Source of the DNA: Proteus sp. FME41
GTDB taxonomy: Bacteria > Pseudomonadota > Gammaproteobacteria > Enterobacterales > Enterobacteriaceae
Assembly (NCBI RefSeq): GCF_014897315.1
Contig: NZ_JABUYL010000004.1
Location: 1-64,000 of the forward strand
Direction: 5' to 3'
Length of the DNA: 64,000 bases
The position numbers and the translations under genes are program-made. Position 1 is the stretch's first letter, and each line of letters starts with the position of its first letter. Below the pieces are notes generated by a model, which worked only from the letters and a program-made list of their open reading frames with translations, was not told the DNA's origin and searched no databases. Positions 47,928 to 57,596 of the stretch are shown here, in pieces.

Positions 47928-49657
47928 TGCTCTTTACTCATCCATTGACGAATTACCATTGCGACGACACGAGGATCTTTCTCTGCCATTTCACGGATAC
48001 GTTGGCTCTGCAATTCGGCACTCACACGTTTACGTGCTTGTTTACGTCTTGCTTCGTCATCTAATTCTGTTTCATCAACATCATCTTTTACTTTTAGCTT
48101 TGTTTTCAGCACAGATTTTTGTGCGGCAATTTCAGCTTCACGGCGTTTCTCAAGCTGTGGTTTCACCAGTTTGCGCCATAAGATCCATGCGATGATGACA
48201 AGTAACAACCAGCGACCTAAATCCAATGCTTTTGACAATATTTCTGGATTTTCCCAAACAGGAACGGTAATCACTTTTTCTTCAATATCGTTAAACTGTG
48301 AGTTCACGACACTTAAAGAGTCACCACGTTCTTGGGAATAGCCCATCGCTTCACGAACAAGTCCTTCAATTTGTTGAATTTGTTCATCCGTTAGCGGGAT
48401 TTGTTTTGTTTCAACAACCGGTTCTTCGCCATCAACCGCTTCTTTCGTATCATCAACCGTTTTGTAATTCACAATAACGGCGACAGAAAGACGTTCGACA
48501 TTACCCACTGGGCGTTTGATATGACGAATACGGCGATCAACTTCATAGTTCGTTGTTTCATCTAAACGGCTATTGCTGTTTGGATTACGGGTTAATGTAC
48601 GATTAGTGCCCGTTGTATTTGCCTCATCTGTTTTTTCACCTTCTTGCGCTTTTGGTGCTTCAATCGGCGCTTGAGGTGGAGCAACAGGTTGATTAGATAA
48701 CGCACCCGGTACACCGCCCGCTAACATGCCACCATTTTGTTCACTTTGACTCAATTGTTTTGAGCGCACAGCAGATTGATTAGGCGGCTGATTGGGTTTG
48801 TACTCTTCGGCAGTTTCTTCAGTGTGAGAGAAATCAACTTGAGCCGTTACCTGTGCATGAACATTTCCACGACCCACAATTGGGCCTAATAACGTTTCAA
48901 TGCGTTGTTGGTAACGATTTTCTAGCTCTTGAACATATTTTAATTGGGTAGAGTTAAGGTCACGACCCATTGCATCAGGTTGTGTCAATAATTTACCGCT
49001 TTGGTCAACGATGGTGACACTGCTGTCGGGCATGCCCGCAACACTGCTCGCAACGATATGCACGATAGCATTAATTTGACCTTCATCAAGCGCTCTACCC
49101 TGTAAAAGACCCACCGTAACGGATGCAGAAGGGGATTTCTGTTCACGAACAAAAAGAGATGGCTTTGGTAGTGCTAAATGAACACGAGCATTTTGTACAG
49201 GACCCAATGTCTCGATAGTGCGAGCAAGCTCACCTTCAAGTGCACGTTGATAGTTAATCTGCTCACTAAATTGGCTGATCCCGAACTTTTCTTTATCTAA
49301 CAGTTCAAAACCGGCAGCTCCACCTTTAGGAAACCCTGCTTGCGCAAGTTTCAGGCGTAATTCATGAACCTGATTGTCAGGCACCATAATCGCAGCGCCA
49401 TTTTGTGACAAGCGATAAGGTACATTCATTTGTGTCAACTGTGTGACAATTTCGCCACCGTCTTTATCGCTAAGATTACTGTAAAGCACCTTATAATCAG
49501 GGCTTTGTAACCATAAAAATGCAGCAACAAAAATGGCAATTGCCGCCGAACCCGCAATAATGAGCGGCACTTTCGGATCGGCTTTTATCCGGTTAATAAT
49601 GGCGTTAAAACCCTTATTCTGGTTCACAACGTCGGTTTTTTCGGCATTCATAGACAA
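47924..49657 (-). CDS. fliF: Flagellar MS-ring protein FliF
   Basis: A 577-aa protein (552 in E. coli) that forms the MS ring, the base on which the motor is built. Two membrane helices, about residues 33-52 and 460-480, flank a large periplasmic part with the ring-building motifs [58 protein letters not shown]. The C-terminal tail [19 protein letters not shown] binds FliG. It is first in fliFGHIJK and diverges from fliE across a 270-base class 2 promoter region. Confidence 0.98.
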   Translation of the reverse strand: MSMNAEKTDVVNQNKGFNAIINRIKADPKVPLIIAGSAAIAIFVAAFLWLQSPDYKVLYSNLSDKDGGEIVTQLTQMNVPYRLSQNGAAIMVPDNQVHELRLKLAQAGFPKGGAAGFELLDKEKFGISQFSEQINYQRALEGELARTIETLGPVQNARVHLALPKPSLFVREQKSPSASVTVGLLQGRALDEGQINAIVHIVASSVAGMPDSSVTIVDQSGKLLTQPDAMGRDLNSTQLKYVQELENRYQQRIETLLGPIVGRGNVHAQVTAQVDFSHTEETAEEYKPNQPPNQSAVRSKQLSQSEQNGGMLAGGVPGALSNQPVAPPQAPIEAPKAQEGEKTDEANTTGTNRTLTRNPNSNSRLDETTNYEVDRRIRHIKRPVGNVERLSVAVIVNYKTVDDTKEAVDGEEPVVETKQIPLTDEQIQQIEGLVREAMGYSQERGDSLSVVNSQFNDIEEKVITVPVWENPEILSKALDLGRWLLLVIIAWILWRKLVKPQLEKRREAEIAAQKSVLKTKLKVKDDVDETELDDEARRKQARKRVSAELQSQRIREMAEKDPRVVAMVIRQWMSKEQ

Positions 49658-49927
49658 TCCTTGCCTTGTAGTTCGGGATGAATACTAAAAGCGTGGCGTA
49701 ACAAAACAGACTCCCCTTACGCAAATAAATAATCCTACTCTCAGGTGTCTCATTATTGGCCTTTTGCGTTTCATTTAATGGCGTAATTAACCCTTAACTT
49801 TTGTGTCAATTACTCGCTTTGGAATGAAGCCCCTGTGTTAGGGTATAACTCGGTAAGCGTGTTGGTTCACTTCCTTACTATGACATTGATTCAGTAATTG
49901 AATTAGATGATTAACGCAGAGGTTTAT

Positions 49928-50239
49928 ATGTCAATTCCAGCTATTGAAAGTGTTCTGGATAAAATGCAAATCCAGACTTTACAAGCATCCAATATTGCGA
50001 AACCCCAGCCAGTACAAGCAGGGTTTGCCACTCAGCTTGTTGAAGCTGTAGGTAAAATTAATGAAACACGTGTCAATGCAACCAACAAAGTCCAAGCATT
50101 TACGTTAGGAACACCCGGTGTTGAGTTAAACGATGTGATGGTAGATATGCAAAAGTCCAGTATCTCATTACAAATGGGTATCCAAGTAAGAAATAAATTA
50201 GTGGGCGCTTATCAAGAAATTATGTCGATGCAAGTTTAG
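49928..50239 (+). CDS. fliE: Flagellar basal-body/MS ring-rod junction protein FliE
   Basis: A 103-aa protein (104 in E. coli) joining the MS ring to the rod and required for export of rod proteins. Conserved C-terminal part is TLGTPGVELNDVMVDMQKSSISLQMGIQVRNKLVGAYQEIMSMQV. ATG 49928 gives the family start MSIPAIESV and follows AGAGG; an in-frame ATG at 49907 lacks one. It is monocistronic. Confidence 0.97.
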   Translation: MSIPAIESVLDKMQIQTLQASNIAKPQPVQAGFATQLVEAVGKINETRVNATNKVQAFTLGTPGVELNDVMVDMQKSSISLQMGIQVRNKLVGAYQEIMSMQV

Positions 50240-51122
50240 TACTTTATCATTTGATAAAGGTGGCTTTTCTTTTATATGATTTCTATAAGAAGCAGCCAAT
50301 CAAAATAGAGATGGGGTATCTTACTTTATTTCGTTGAATAGAGGGTTTAAGCAATCGAATATTATTAAATATTTGAATACTTATACTTTTATCCGCTATT
50401 TTCGATAATGGGAGCCCCGACTTGAATTAAAATAATAAACACATCATTTAATTGATGTGCGCTTCTGCTCATCTATATCAAAGCCATTCACTCTTTTATC
50501 GCTTCTTATATTTCAAACGGATAAAAAATGATGATTAAATAAGCTATTTAATCCATTATTCTATGGAACAGTAATAATATGAATAATATTAGAAAACGCC
50601 ATAATGGTTGAAGTTATTTTTTCTGTCTATTCAGAATAAAGTGTGCCTAGAATGTTACGGGCCAAATATTAACTAAAGAGTATGCTCTCTTTCAGATTTT
50701 GAATTAGCAAAAATAGATAAAATGATCTGTCTTCAACATGACGAGAATGAAAAGAAATTTCATTATAGAAAGTGAAAAATGTAAAACGTGTTATCCGAAA
50801 AAATAAAGATATTTATATCGTTTCTTTTTTTTTACTTTGAGTTTAATTAAATATAATAAAAAGCTTGTTATTGTGATCTTTCAAGTAAAAGAGAATGTTT
50901 TATTTAATAATATGTATGATATTTAACCTTATAAATTAGAATGATAAGGTTTTATTTTGTTGTTTTTTAATGTCCTTTGTTAATTAATTGATTCTCGTGT
51001 TAATTTCTTTGGTTTTTTTTGTTTGATTAGTGCGCTTAAAAACATTTTTATAAAATATTCATTTGTTTTATGGATGGGAGATCAAGTATAACAAAATAGA
51101 AACAAAAAATAGGAATATCATA
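50240..51122 (+). other. Gap between fliE and gltP
   Basis: About 880 AT-rich bases. A 7-bp hairpin CTTTATC / GATAAAG (50242-50248 with 50253-50259), followed by GTGGCTTTTCTTTTA, may terminate fliE weakly. The rest has no gene, tRNA or repeat I can recognise. The gltP promoter should be near its right end but no clear consensus was found. Confidence 0.4.
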
Positions 51123-52418
51123 ATGACAGCAAACAAAGCACACAAATTTAAATTTGGTCTTGGGTGGCAAATTATTACCGCCCTTATTTTAGGGATCATT
51201 GTCGGTGCAATTTTGCACGATAATGAAAATAAAGATTGGTTAATTGCTAATGTTTTATCTCCCGCAGGTAAAATATTTATTCAATTAATTAAAATGATTG
51301 TGGTTCCGATAGTTATTTCAACACTGGTGGTAGGAATAGCGGGTGTTGGAAATACCAAACAACTAGGTAAATTGGGATTTAAAACGATTCTCTATTTTGA
51401 AATTATCACAACGATAGCCATTATTGTCGGGATAAGTCTTGCAAATATATTTCAACCAGGTGTGGGCATTGATATGTCAGCACTCAGTCAAGTCGATATA
51501 TCTCAGTATGAGAAAACCACTCAACAAGTTGAAAGCCAATCACATGGTATTATGGCAACTATACTCTCTCTGGTGCCTTCAAATATTTTTGCAGCTATGG
51601 CGAGTGGTGAAATGCTGCCTGTTATTTTCTTTGCAGTTATTTTTGGTATGGGACTTTCATCATTACCCGCTGAGAAAAGAGAGCCGTTATTAGTAGTATT
51701 ACAGACTTTCTCTGAAACCATGTTCCGTGTAACGCATATGATTATGATGTATGCGCCTATTGGGGTCTTTGGGCTTATTTCTGTCACGGTGGCAAGTTTT
51801 GGTTTTACCTCATTAATCCCATTAATTAAATTAGTATTACTGGTTCATGGCGCTATTCTATTTTTCGCGATCGTGGTGCTAGGCTTAGTGGCAAAGTATT
51901 GTGGAATAAATATTTTTACGCTGATTAAGATTTTAAAAGACGAATTGATATTAGCTTATTCTACAGCAAGTTCTGAAACTGTATTACCTCGAATAATGGA
52001 TAAAATGGAAAAATATGGGGCTTCTAAATCAGTAACTAGTTTCGTTATTCCAATAGGGTATTCATTTAATCTTGATGGTTCTACACTTTATCAAAGTATT
52101 GCGGCTATTTTTATTGCGCAATTATATGGTATTGATCTCTCTATCTGGCAAGAAATAACGCTTGTAGTGACCTTAATGATCACCTCGAAAGGGATTGCTG
52201 GCGTACCCGGTGTTTCATTTGTGGTGTTATTAGCCACATTAGGCAGTGTGGGTATTCCACTTGAAGGGCTGGCATTTATTGCGGGTATCGACCGAATACT
52301 GGATATGGCAAGAACGGCATTAAATGTGATTGGTAATGCATTGGCTGCTTTGGTGATCGCAAAATGGGAGCACCAATTTGATAAGAATAAATCCAAAGAA
52401 TATGAAGCAACTTTTTAA
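51123..52418 (+). CDS. gltP: Proton/glutamate-aspartate symporter GltP
   Basis: A 431-aa inner membrane transporter of the dicarboxylate/amino acid:cation symporter (DAACS) family, very close to E. coli GltP (437). It has about eight helices and two re-entrant loops. Conserved blocks are AGKIFIQLIKMIVVPIVISTLVVGIAGVG, AYSTASSETVLPRIMDKM (first serine-rich loop) and GYSFNLDGSTLYQSIAAIFIAQLYGIDLS. ATG 51123 is chosen because AGGAA lies before it and the product starts like GltP; the frame extends upstream to 51063. It is the first gene of the non-flagellar block and has its own terminator. Confidence 0.95.
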   Translation: MTANKAHKFKFGLGWQIITALILGIIVGAILHDNENKDWLIANVLSPAGKIFIQLIKMIVVPIVISTLVVGIAGVGNTKQLGKLGFKTILYFEIITTIAIIVGISLANIFQPGVGIDMSALSQVDISQYEKTTQQVESQSHGIMATILSLVPSNIFAAMASGEMLPVIFFAVIFGMGLSSLPAEKREPLLVVLQTFSETMFRVTHMIMMYAPIGVFGLISVTVASFGFTSLIPLIKLVLLVHGAILFFAIVVLGLVAKYCGINIFTLIKILKDELILAYSTASSETVLPRIMDKMEKYGASKSVTSFVIPIGYSFNLDGSTLYQSIAAIFIAQLYGIDLSIWQEITLVVTLMITSKGIAGVPGVSFVVLLATLGSVGIPLEGLAFIAGIDRILDMARTALNVIGNALAALVIAKWEHQFDKNKSKEYEATF

Positions 52419-52444
52419 TATTTAATCAATAATGACCAAATAGG

Positions 52445-52482
52445 ATAGGGCTAGTTTAATTAAAAACTAGCCCTATTTTTTA
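52445..52482 (+). terminator. Intrinsic terminator of gltP
   Basis: ATAGGGCTAGTTT (52445-52457) pairs perfectly with AAACTAGCCCTAT (52464-52476), loop AATTAA, followed by a T-run. Confidence 0.92.
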
Positions 52483-52626
52483 TATTAAATAAAGATATTC
52501 ACATGATCGCTGTAAAAAGAAAAAATAACGACAACAGGAAAAAAGAAAACACATTTAGATGCTTAAGAATGTTACTTTTGAGCTAAATAATGAGATTTAG
52601 CTCAATCCCATTTCTTGAGATGTGTA

Positions 52627-52998
52627 TTATCCTTCCGATTTAGCGGTGCCTTGATGAAATCGTAGTTGCCAATCATCGTGAGAGTTTTTTATCCAGAGGG
52701 ATGAACGGTAAGTCTGCTTTATTTTTTTGTTATCTTCTACTTGATAGCTGACGTAAGTTAATAGCACCACATCATCACTTAGTTGTGAACCTTGATAGTT
52801 TTCTGAATAAATCTCTATATTGCGATTGTCGTTTGTCAGGCTGTTAATTGTGTCTGCTTTATTAACACAAATACCAGAGCGACAAAACTCCATAAACTCA
52901 TTATGTAGAAGTTGAATAAGTATATCTGTATTTTTTCGATGGGTACTTTTATGAAGTGTTTTTTCTTGTTGGATTAGTTTTGTATAACGTTCTGTCAT
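52627..52998 (-). CDS. NTF2-like (DUF4440-type) protein
   Basis: A 123-aa cytosolic protein of the NTF2-like fold: an N-terminal helix (TERYTKLIQQEKTLHKSTHRKNTDILIQLLHNEFMEFCRSGICVNKADTINSL) followed by a curved sheet ending in a typical SLWIKNSHDDWQLRFHQGTA. This C-terminal W..R.HQGT pattern is common in the DUF4440 and related families. Function is unknown for most members. It stands alone in reverse orientation between gltP and glpM. No signal peptide. Confidence 0.75.
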   Translation of the reverse strand: MTERYTKLIQQEKTLHKSTHRKNTDILIQLLHNEFMEFCRSGICVNKADTINSLTNDNRNIEIYSENYQGSQLSDDVVLLTYVSYQVEDNKKIKQTYRSSLWIKNSHDDWQLRFHQGTAKSEG

Positions 52999-53158
52999 TA
53001 TTTATTTTTATTCCATTTTCTGGAAAACACGTAGTGTAGTCTGTTTTTTCATCGTTAAAAATATCATACTATCTTACACTAAAAAAATAAAATCAGTTCA
53101 CATACAGGTGTTAGCTTGTATGATAAAACTAAGGTTTTTATAACTTGATGAAAAAATA

Positions 53159-53497
53159 ATGGGCTTACTGGTTAAAGCACTGATAGGTGCGTTTGTCGTG
53201 GTATTAATCGCCGTTTTATCGAAATCTCGCCACTACTATATTGCGGGATTGGTTCCGTTATTTCCCACTTTTGCACTTATTGCACACTATGTTGTGGGCT
53301 CTGAACGCTCTATTGAAGCGTTACGCACCACCATTATTTTTAGTCTATGGGCTGTTATTCCTTATATGGTTTATCTAATTTCACTCTATGTGATGATCAA
53401 CTATGTAAAATTATTTACGGCACTGGTTACGGCGGTGCTCTGCTGGGTTATTGCTGCTTGGTTACTGATTCAGTTATGGAACAAGTTTCATGGGTAA
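53159..53497 (+). CDS. glpM: GlpM-family membrane protein
   Basis: A 112-aa inner membrane protein close to E. coli/Pseudomonas GlpM (109 aa): MGLLVKALIGAFVVVLIAVLSKSRHYYIAGLVPLFPTFALIAHYVVGSERSIEALRTTIIFSLW. It has about four hydrophobic segments. The role is unclear; in Pseudomonas it affects alginate production. Ribosome binding site is weak. The following small gene starts 53 bases after the stop. Confidence 0.88.
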   Translation: MGLLVKALIGAFVVVLIAVLSKSRHYYIAGLVPLFPTFALIAHYVVGSERSIEALRTTIIFSLWAVIPYMVYLISLYVMINYVKLFTALVTAVLCWVIAAWLLIQLWNKFHG

Positions 53498-53550
53498 AGT
53501 ATTTACTCTTAACTATTATTATCATGTTAAAAAATATAGATAGAGAGAAT

Positions 53551-53781
53551 ATGAGAAAATCACTGCAACAAAAAATCATTCAAATATGTAATGAAAAAAT
53601 AAGGGCTAAAGGAGAGGGGGTGGGATTATCTTTTTATGCTTTTTTTGCAAATAAAAATGACAACCCTGAATTATTAATGGAAGTTGCAACATGGTGGATT
53701 ATGACGCATAAATTTGATCACTTTGAAAAAGCACTCAAAATAAAAAAATTAGTACAATCAGAAATGGAATGTAATGCTTAA
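53551..53781 (+). CDS. Small protein of unknown function (possibly DUF6500-type)
   Basis: A 76-aa protein beginning MRKSLQQKIIQICNEKIRAKG and containing GLSFYAFFANKNDNPELLMEVATWWIMTHKFDHFEKALKIKKLV. This recalls proteins annotated DUF6500, but from memory only. It is helical, basic and without a membrane segment. ATG 53551 is preceded by GAGAG; ATG 53524 in frame would add nine residues. The same frame runs upstream through glpM but that part is a shadow. It is probably cotranscribed with glpM. Confidence 0.6.
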   Translation: MRKSLQQKIIQICNEKIRAKGEGVGLSFYAFFANKNDNPELLMEVATWWIMTHKFDHFEKALKIKKLVQSEMECNA

Positions 53782-53885
53782 ATTTTCTGCGATTACGTTC
53801 ATTATTTTTTAAAACAATTTTATTAAACTAAAAATTGTTGATTATTATCACATTAAAGCGAGTCATAAACCGCTATGGTAATTAC

Positions 53886-54101
53886 ATGATTAATAACGTA
53901 AACGGTGATGATATGGAATATTGGTTTATTGCGTATAAAGTGCGTTCCAGAAATGGTGATACCTACGCCGGACATAAAATTGTAGAAACAGAAAGTGGGA
54001 TCACGCCCCATATTGCGTTAGATAAAGCATGTCAGGAAGTAGCCGAAGGGGCTCAAGCAGATATTCCTGCAGTGAGAGTAGTTGCTTTTAATCGTTTATA
54101 A
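53886..54101 (+). CDS. Small protein of unknown function
   Basis: A 71-aa protein with a compact acidic core: YWFIAYKVRSRNGDTYAGHKIVETESGITPHIALDKACQEVAEGAQADIPAVRVVAFNRL. Predicted mixed alpha/beta, soluble. Two starts are possible, 53886 and 53913 (MEYWF); the latter follows GGTGATG and may be the true one. The gene has its own terminator. I do not recognise the family. Confidence 0.6.
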   Translation: MINNVNGDDMEYWFIAYKVRSRNGDTYAGHKIVETESGITPHIALDKACQEVAEGAQADIPAVRVVAFNRL

Positions 54102-54122
54102 GAAATTATACCTACCTAATAG

Positions 54123-54155
54123 AAATCCTACATTTATTTATGTGGGATTTTTTTA
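54123..54155 (+). terminator. Intrinsic terminator after the 71-aa gene
   Basis: AAATCCTACAT (54123-54133) pairs with ATGTGGGATTT (54140-54150), one G-U pair, loop TTATTT, then a T-run. The following stretch to 54452 is AT-rich and empty apart from the promoter of the next gene. Confidence 0.88.
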
Positions 54156-54452
54156 TATTAAAGCAATTCTAATAATGGCTATTTTAGCACATTATGTAAT
54201 GTATTTATTCCCAATTACAAATTATCAAAAATAAAGTATTTACTTATATTATTTAATTATTTTGATCTAACCACACTTTTTTTACTTAAATATAATTCAA
54301 TTATGTGACCTGAGCTTTACTAATTCATTTTTAATAATTGAATAAAAAAAACGTTATGGTTAATGTGCTGGTGGGCTAAGGAATAGCTCAATACAAGGAA
54401 ATAAAAATCATTATCTTGATTTTTTAGTCATTATTAAAAGGAAATTTACACT

Positions 54453-55589
54453 ATGACCGTATTAACCGTTTATTTATGTGGTACTGGCTCTCACTCATTT
54501 GATCACAATAATCCTACCTTCTGGCAAGGCGAATTAGTTGCCACTTTAGCGCAAAACAACCAAGGACGAGAGTTTGCACAGTGGTTTATTGTTGATGGCC
54601 CAGGCAGTGGTAATCTGCAAGAAGATGATTTATGGGTTGAAAGCCCTAATTACTCTGATATTAAGGGTTCGCTTTTTGGCAGTGGTTGGGAAGAAAACGT
54701 CAATCATGCACTTTGTTTAATGAAAGGTAACTTTGATTGGCAACGTGAAAAATTGACCGAAGAACAGTATAACCAACTAAAAAAAGCCGGTATTCCTATC
54801 GAAGATGTGAAAGTTACAGGCTCTTTTTTATGGCGCAAATATGATTATGGCGATCGTCATATCACTCAGCAGCAACTTCAACAGCAAATTATCCGTATTT
54901 TCCGCAAAGATGGCATTATTCCAACGCAAGTTAACTTAGTGGGTTGGAGTCGTGGTGGTATTACTTGCCATATGCTTGCGAATGCGATGTTGGCAGATCC
55001 ACAATTAAAAGATATTCCAGTGAATATTTTTGCGATTGACCCAGTTCCGGGCCCATTGAATTTTCAACCTGAAAAAGTCACGTTAGGTCAAAATGTGAAA
55101 GAATACGTCGGATTTTATGCAAAAGATGAACGTTCAAAAGGATTTACGTGTGTGATCCCAACCATCACGTCTGAAACAAAAATGCACATTTTCCCTATTT
55201 CAGGTCGTCATGCCACATTAGTGGGCAATGCCTCTATTGATGGTAGCGAAGGTGAAAATGCGTTATATGCACCAGGTTTAGTGGTTCGCCATTTTGCCGA
55301 AGTCTGTTTAACTCGTTGGGGCTGTGATCTAGCAAATAAATTAGCCTTAACGGATACACAAATTACGGGCTATCACACGGACATGGTGAATGATGCCGAT
55401 AAGTACATTACAATGCGCCGTAAGACTTACTCTATCCATGAAAGTACGGGGAAAGATGAACGTAAAGTCTCACTAGGCAAAGAGGGGAAAGCATTCTCTG
55501 AGATCGTTGGCGTACAATATAATCCATCAGCGGGTTTAACCGCGGATTATTTATCAGATTATTATGAACTAATAGGTCGCCCACCGTGA
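54453..55589 (+). CDS. Alpha/beta-hydrolase-like protein with GWSRGG motif
   Basis: A 378-aa protein without a signal peptide or membrane segment. The motif VNLVGWSRGGITCHMLANAM (Ser166) is a nucleophile elbow of the alpha/beta hydrolase fold. A plausible acid is Asp196 in NIFAIDPVPGP and a plausible histidine His253 in ISGRHATLVG, in the right order. The N-terminus VYLCGTGSHSFDHN is a further conserved-looking loop. The arrangement recalls DUF2235/Tle1-type lipases, where GxSRG is typical, but sequence elsewhere is unlike those I know. No VgrG, PAAR or immunity-like membrane gene is nearby. Substrate unknown. AAAAGGAAATTTACACT precedes the ATG. Confidence 0.6.
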   Translation: MTVLTVYLCGTGSHSFDHNNPTFWQGELVATLAQNNQGREFAQWFIVDGPGSGNLQEDDLWVESPNYSDIKGSLFGSGWEENVNHALCLMKGNFDWQREKLTEEQYNQLKKAGIPIEDVKVTGSFLWRKYDYGDRHITQQQLQQQIIRIFRKDGIIPTQVNLVGWSRGGITCHMLANAMLADPQLKDIPVNIFAIDPVPGPLNFQPEKVTLGQNVKEYVGFYAKDERSKGFTCVIPTITSETKMHIFPISGRHATLVGNASIDGSEGENALYAPGLVVRHFAEVCLTRWGCDLANKLALTDTQITGYHTDMVNDADKYITMRRKTYSIHESTGKDERKVSLGKEGKAFSEIVGVQYNPSAGLTADYLSDYYELIGRPP

Positions 55590-55606
55590 AGTGGGCGATT
55601 TTTATT
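55577..55606 (+). terminator. Intrinsic terminator overlapping the hydrolase stop codon
   Basis: TCGCCCAC (55577-55584) pairs with GTGGGCGA (55591-55598). The stop codon TGA lies in the loop and a T-run follows, so the stem uses the last codons of the gene. Confidence 0.88.
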
Positions 55607-55727
55607 TCAATCATTATCACATTATTTATCACAGTTTCTTACTAGGAAAATGATTGTTGATTTAATATACTTCCTTCCGAGAGCTAACAGAATTTCATTA
55701 GACATAGACAGACTGTAGGAGGTTTCT

Positions 55728-56009
55728 ATGCCTGAGTTTACTGTTAGAGTTGAGTTATCCGATCCTGAAAATGCAGATTATGTGTTATTAACACAAAAGA
55801 TGGTAAAAGAAGGATTTAAGAAAGAGATTGATGGTTTGAAAGGTAAATATGTTCTGCCACTCGCAGAGTTTAATTACTATACAGAAACAGAGAGTCACAA
55901 AGACGTTATTGAGTTAGCTTTTTCAATTGCAGCAAAAATAACCTTAAATCCTGCCATTTTAGTTACAGAAGTAAAAAATAGAGCGTGGAAAGGGTTAGAG
56001 CGACTATAA
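55728..56009 (+). CDS. GhoS-like (DUF2622) small protein
   Basis: A 93-aa protein with FTVRVELSDPENADYVLLTQKMVKEGFKKEIDGLKGKYVLPLAEFNYYTETESHKDVIELAFSIAAKITL and a C-terminal AILVTEVKNRAWKGLERL. This matches the pattern of short proteins annotated as type V antitoxin endoribonuclease GhoS, a ferredoxin-like (Cas2-like) fold; the match is from memory. In E. coli GhoS cleaves ghoT mRNA. No GhoT-like membrane peptide is visible on either side, so it is an orphan or has another target. TAGGAGG is a strong ribosome binding site. Confidence 0.65.
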   Translation: MPEFTVRVELSDPENADYVLLTQKMVKEGFKKEIDGLKGKYVLPLAEFNYYTETESHKDVIELAFSIAAKITLNPAILVTEVKNRAWKGLERL

Positions 56010-56220
56010 GATTATTTTTATAGTACAAGAAGTAAAGGCTCGTGGGGAGTCTGAACGTATTTAGATTGACTGCTTTATCGCCTGTTCTTTTCCGTTTTTA
56101 TAATAAAAAACGTGCAACCAATATTATTATTTCACTCTTTTTATTAAATAAAGCGCTTGTCGATGATATTGCATTATCATGGACTGCTTTGTTATCACTT
56201 TAAATCACGGGATAAAGCGC

Positions 56221-56676
56221 ATGAATTGGATGTTAAAATCATTTTCACAACTCACCACAGATGAGCTTTACGCTATTTTGGTATTAAGAAATCAGGTTTT
56301 TATTTGTGAGCAGCAATGTGTTTATCAAGATCTGGATGGAGTCGATCAAAATACATTACATCTGTTTGCCAAAGAGGAAGATAGCCAGCAGCTTATTGCT
56401 TATGCACGCTTATTGCCTCAAGGTATTGTATTTAAAGAAGCTTCAATAGGGCGGGTGATTGTGGCTCAAAATCAGCGGGGAAAGGGAATAGCTCATCAAT
56501 TAATAAAAGAAGCCATTTCAACAACGTTTAAACAATTTAATACAGAGACAATAAAGATAATGGCACAGGCTTATTTAGTGTCATTTTATCAATCTTATGG
56601 TTTTATCATTGACTCAGAACCTTATCTTGAAGATAACATTCCTCATGTTGATATGATTTTAACGCAGACCGTTTAA
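56221..56676 (+). CDS. elaA: GNAT-family N-acetyltransferase ElaA
   Basis: A 151-aa acyl-CoA N-acyltransferase resembling E. coli ElaA (153). Blocks: LTTDELYAILVLRNQVFICEQQCVYQDLDGVDQNTLHLFA, the acetyl-CoA motif IGRVIVAQNQRGKGIAHQLIKEA, and AQAYLVSFYQSYGFIIDSEPYLEDNIPHVDM. The substrate is unknown. ATG 56221 gives the usual start; the upstream frame start at 56179 has no support. It is convergent with fliT. Confidence 0.9.
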   Translation: MNWMLKSFSQLTTDELYAILVLRNQVFICEQQCVYQDLDGVDQNTLHLFAKEEDSQQLIAYARLLPQGIVFKEASIGRVIVAQNQRGKGIAHQLIKEAISTTFKQFNTETIKIMAQAYLVSFYQSYGFIIDSEPYLEDNIPHVDMILTQTV

Positions 56677-56804
56677 TCAAAAAAATAAAAGTAGAGTTGT
56701 ACTTTCTTACGTTACCGATAACAAATTTAGCTGAATAATCAGAGTGATTTTTTCTAAGCAAAGACGCCATTAGCTAATAAAACCGCTTTTGGCGCAGAGG
56801 AAAG

Positions 56805-57158
56805 TTATTTAAGATTGAGGTCAGGATAATAACTATGTTCTGTAAACTGACCATAGCTATTTTGTACCCTCTGCTCTTGTTCAGTCTGTCTGATTAACAC
56901 ACCGAGCTCATCTAACCTTGCTCGTAATAAATTTCGTGTCTCATTTTCATTTTCTAAGATTTTCTTTAGCATATCAGTGAGACGCTGCTGTAGGCTTAGT
57001 TCACCATCAGCAGGTTTTACCATCTTAGTGATATTTTCTACACTTTTTAAATAATCCATTTCCATTTCGATCAGCTCGTCCCATTGCTGACTTTTGGCAA
57101 GCGTTAACATTTGCTCACTTGATTTCAAAACATGCTCGTAAGCCGCCGTAATATCCAT
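56805..57158 (-). CDS. fliT: Flagellar export chaperone FliT
   Basis: A 117-aa helical chaperone for the cap protein FliD; in Salmonella it also inhibits FlhD4C2. Blocks: HVLKSSEQMLTLAKSQQWDELIEMEMDYLKSVENITKMV and LQQRLTDMLKKILENENETRNLLRARLDELG. ATG 57158 is preferred over GTG 57170 because AGAGTGG is well placed before it. It is the last gene of fliDST. Confidence 0.92.
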   Translation of the reverse strand: MDITAAYEHVLKSSEQMLTLAKSQQWDELIEMEMDYLKSVENITKMVKPADGELSLQQRLTDMLKKILENENETRNLLRARLDELGVLIRQTEQEQRVQNSYGQFTEHSYYPDLNLK

Positions 57159-57176
57159 ATTGTTATCCACTCTAAT

Positions 57177-57575
57177 TTAATAAGAATTAATCTGTGTGCC
57201 AATTTGTTGCCAAGCATCAGAAATTTCAGTTAAGAGCTTGATGACTTCATGAATTTTTTCTGGGTTATTTTTTAAGTTGGCATCGAGTAGCTGATTAACC
57301 ATATAGTCATAAAGGAGCTCCAGGTTCTCTGCAAGCTCACCGCCTTTTTCTTTATCCAGACCTTGTTTGAGTCCGTTACCAATAATATTAATGGCTTTAG
57401 AAATATTTTCGCCTTTACCGGCGATATTTCCTTGTTCCATTAATATTAATGCACGGCGAAGGGCGCTAAGCGCCCCATTAAATAGGATCTGGATCAGCTG
57501 GTAAGGCGTGGCATTTAAAATCTCGCTTTCAACGTCGATTTGAGCATACATTTTACTGGCTGATTGTTGATACAT
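57177..57575 (-). CDS. fliS: Flagellin export chaperone FliS
   Basis: A 132-aa flagellin chaperone. The N-terminus MYQQSASKMYAQIDVESEILNATPYQLIQILFNGALSALRRAL and the C-terminus LLDANLKNNPEKIHEVIKLLTEISDAWQQIG match the family (136 in E. coli). It lies 21 bases after fliD and 18 before fliT. Confidence 0.97.
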   Translation of the reverse strand: MYQQSASKMYAQIDVESEILNATPYQLIQILFNGALSALRRALILMEQGNIAGKGENISKAINIIGNGLKQGLDKEKGGELAENLELLYDYMVNQLLDANLKNNPEKIHEVIKLLTEISDAWQQIGTQINSY

Positions 57576-57596
57576 AATGTCCTACTTTTTAAAAAA

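Noticed and set aside
50240..51122. Search for an insertion element or tRNA in the fliE-gltP gap
   Set aside because: No terminal inverted repeats, transposase frame or tRNA-like fold was seen.
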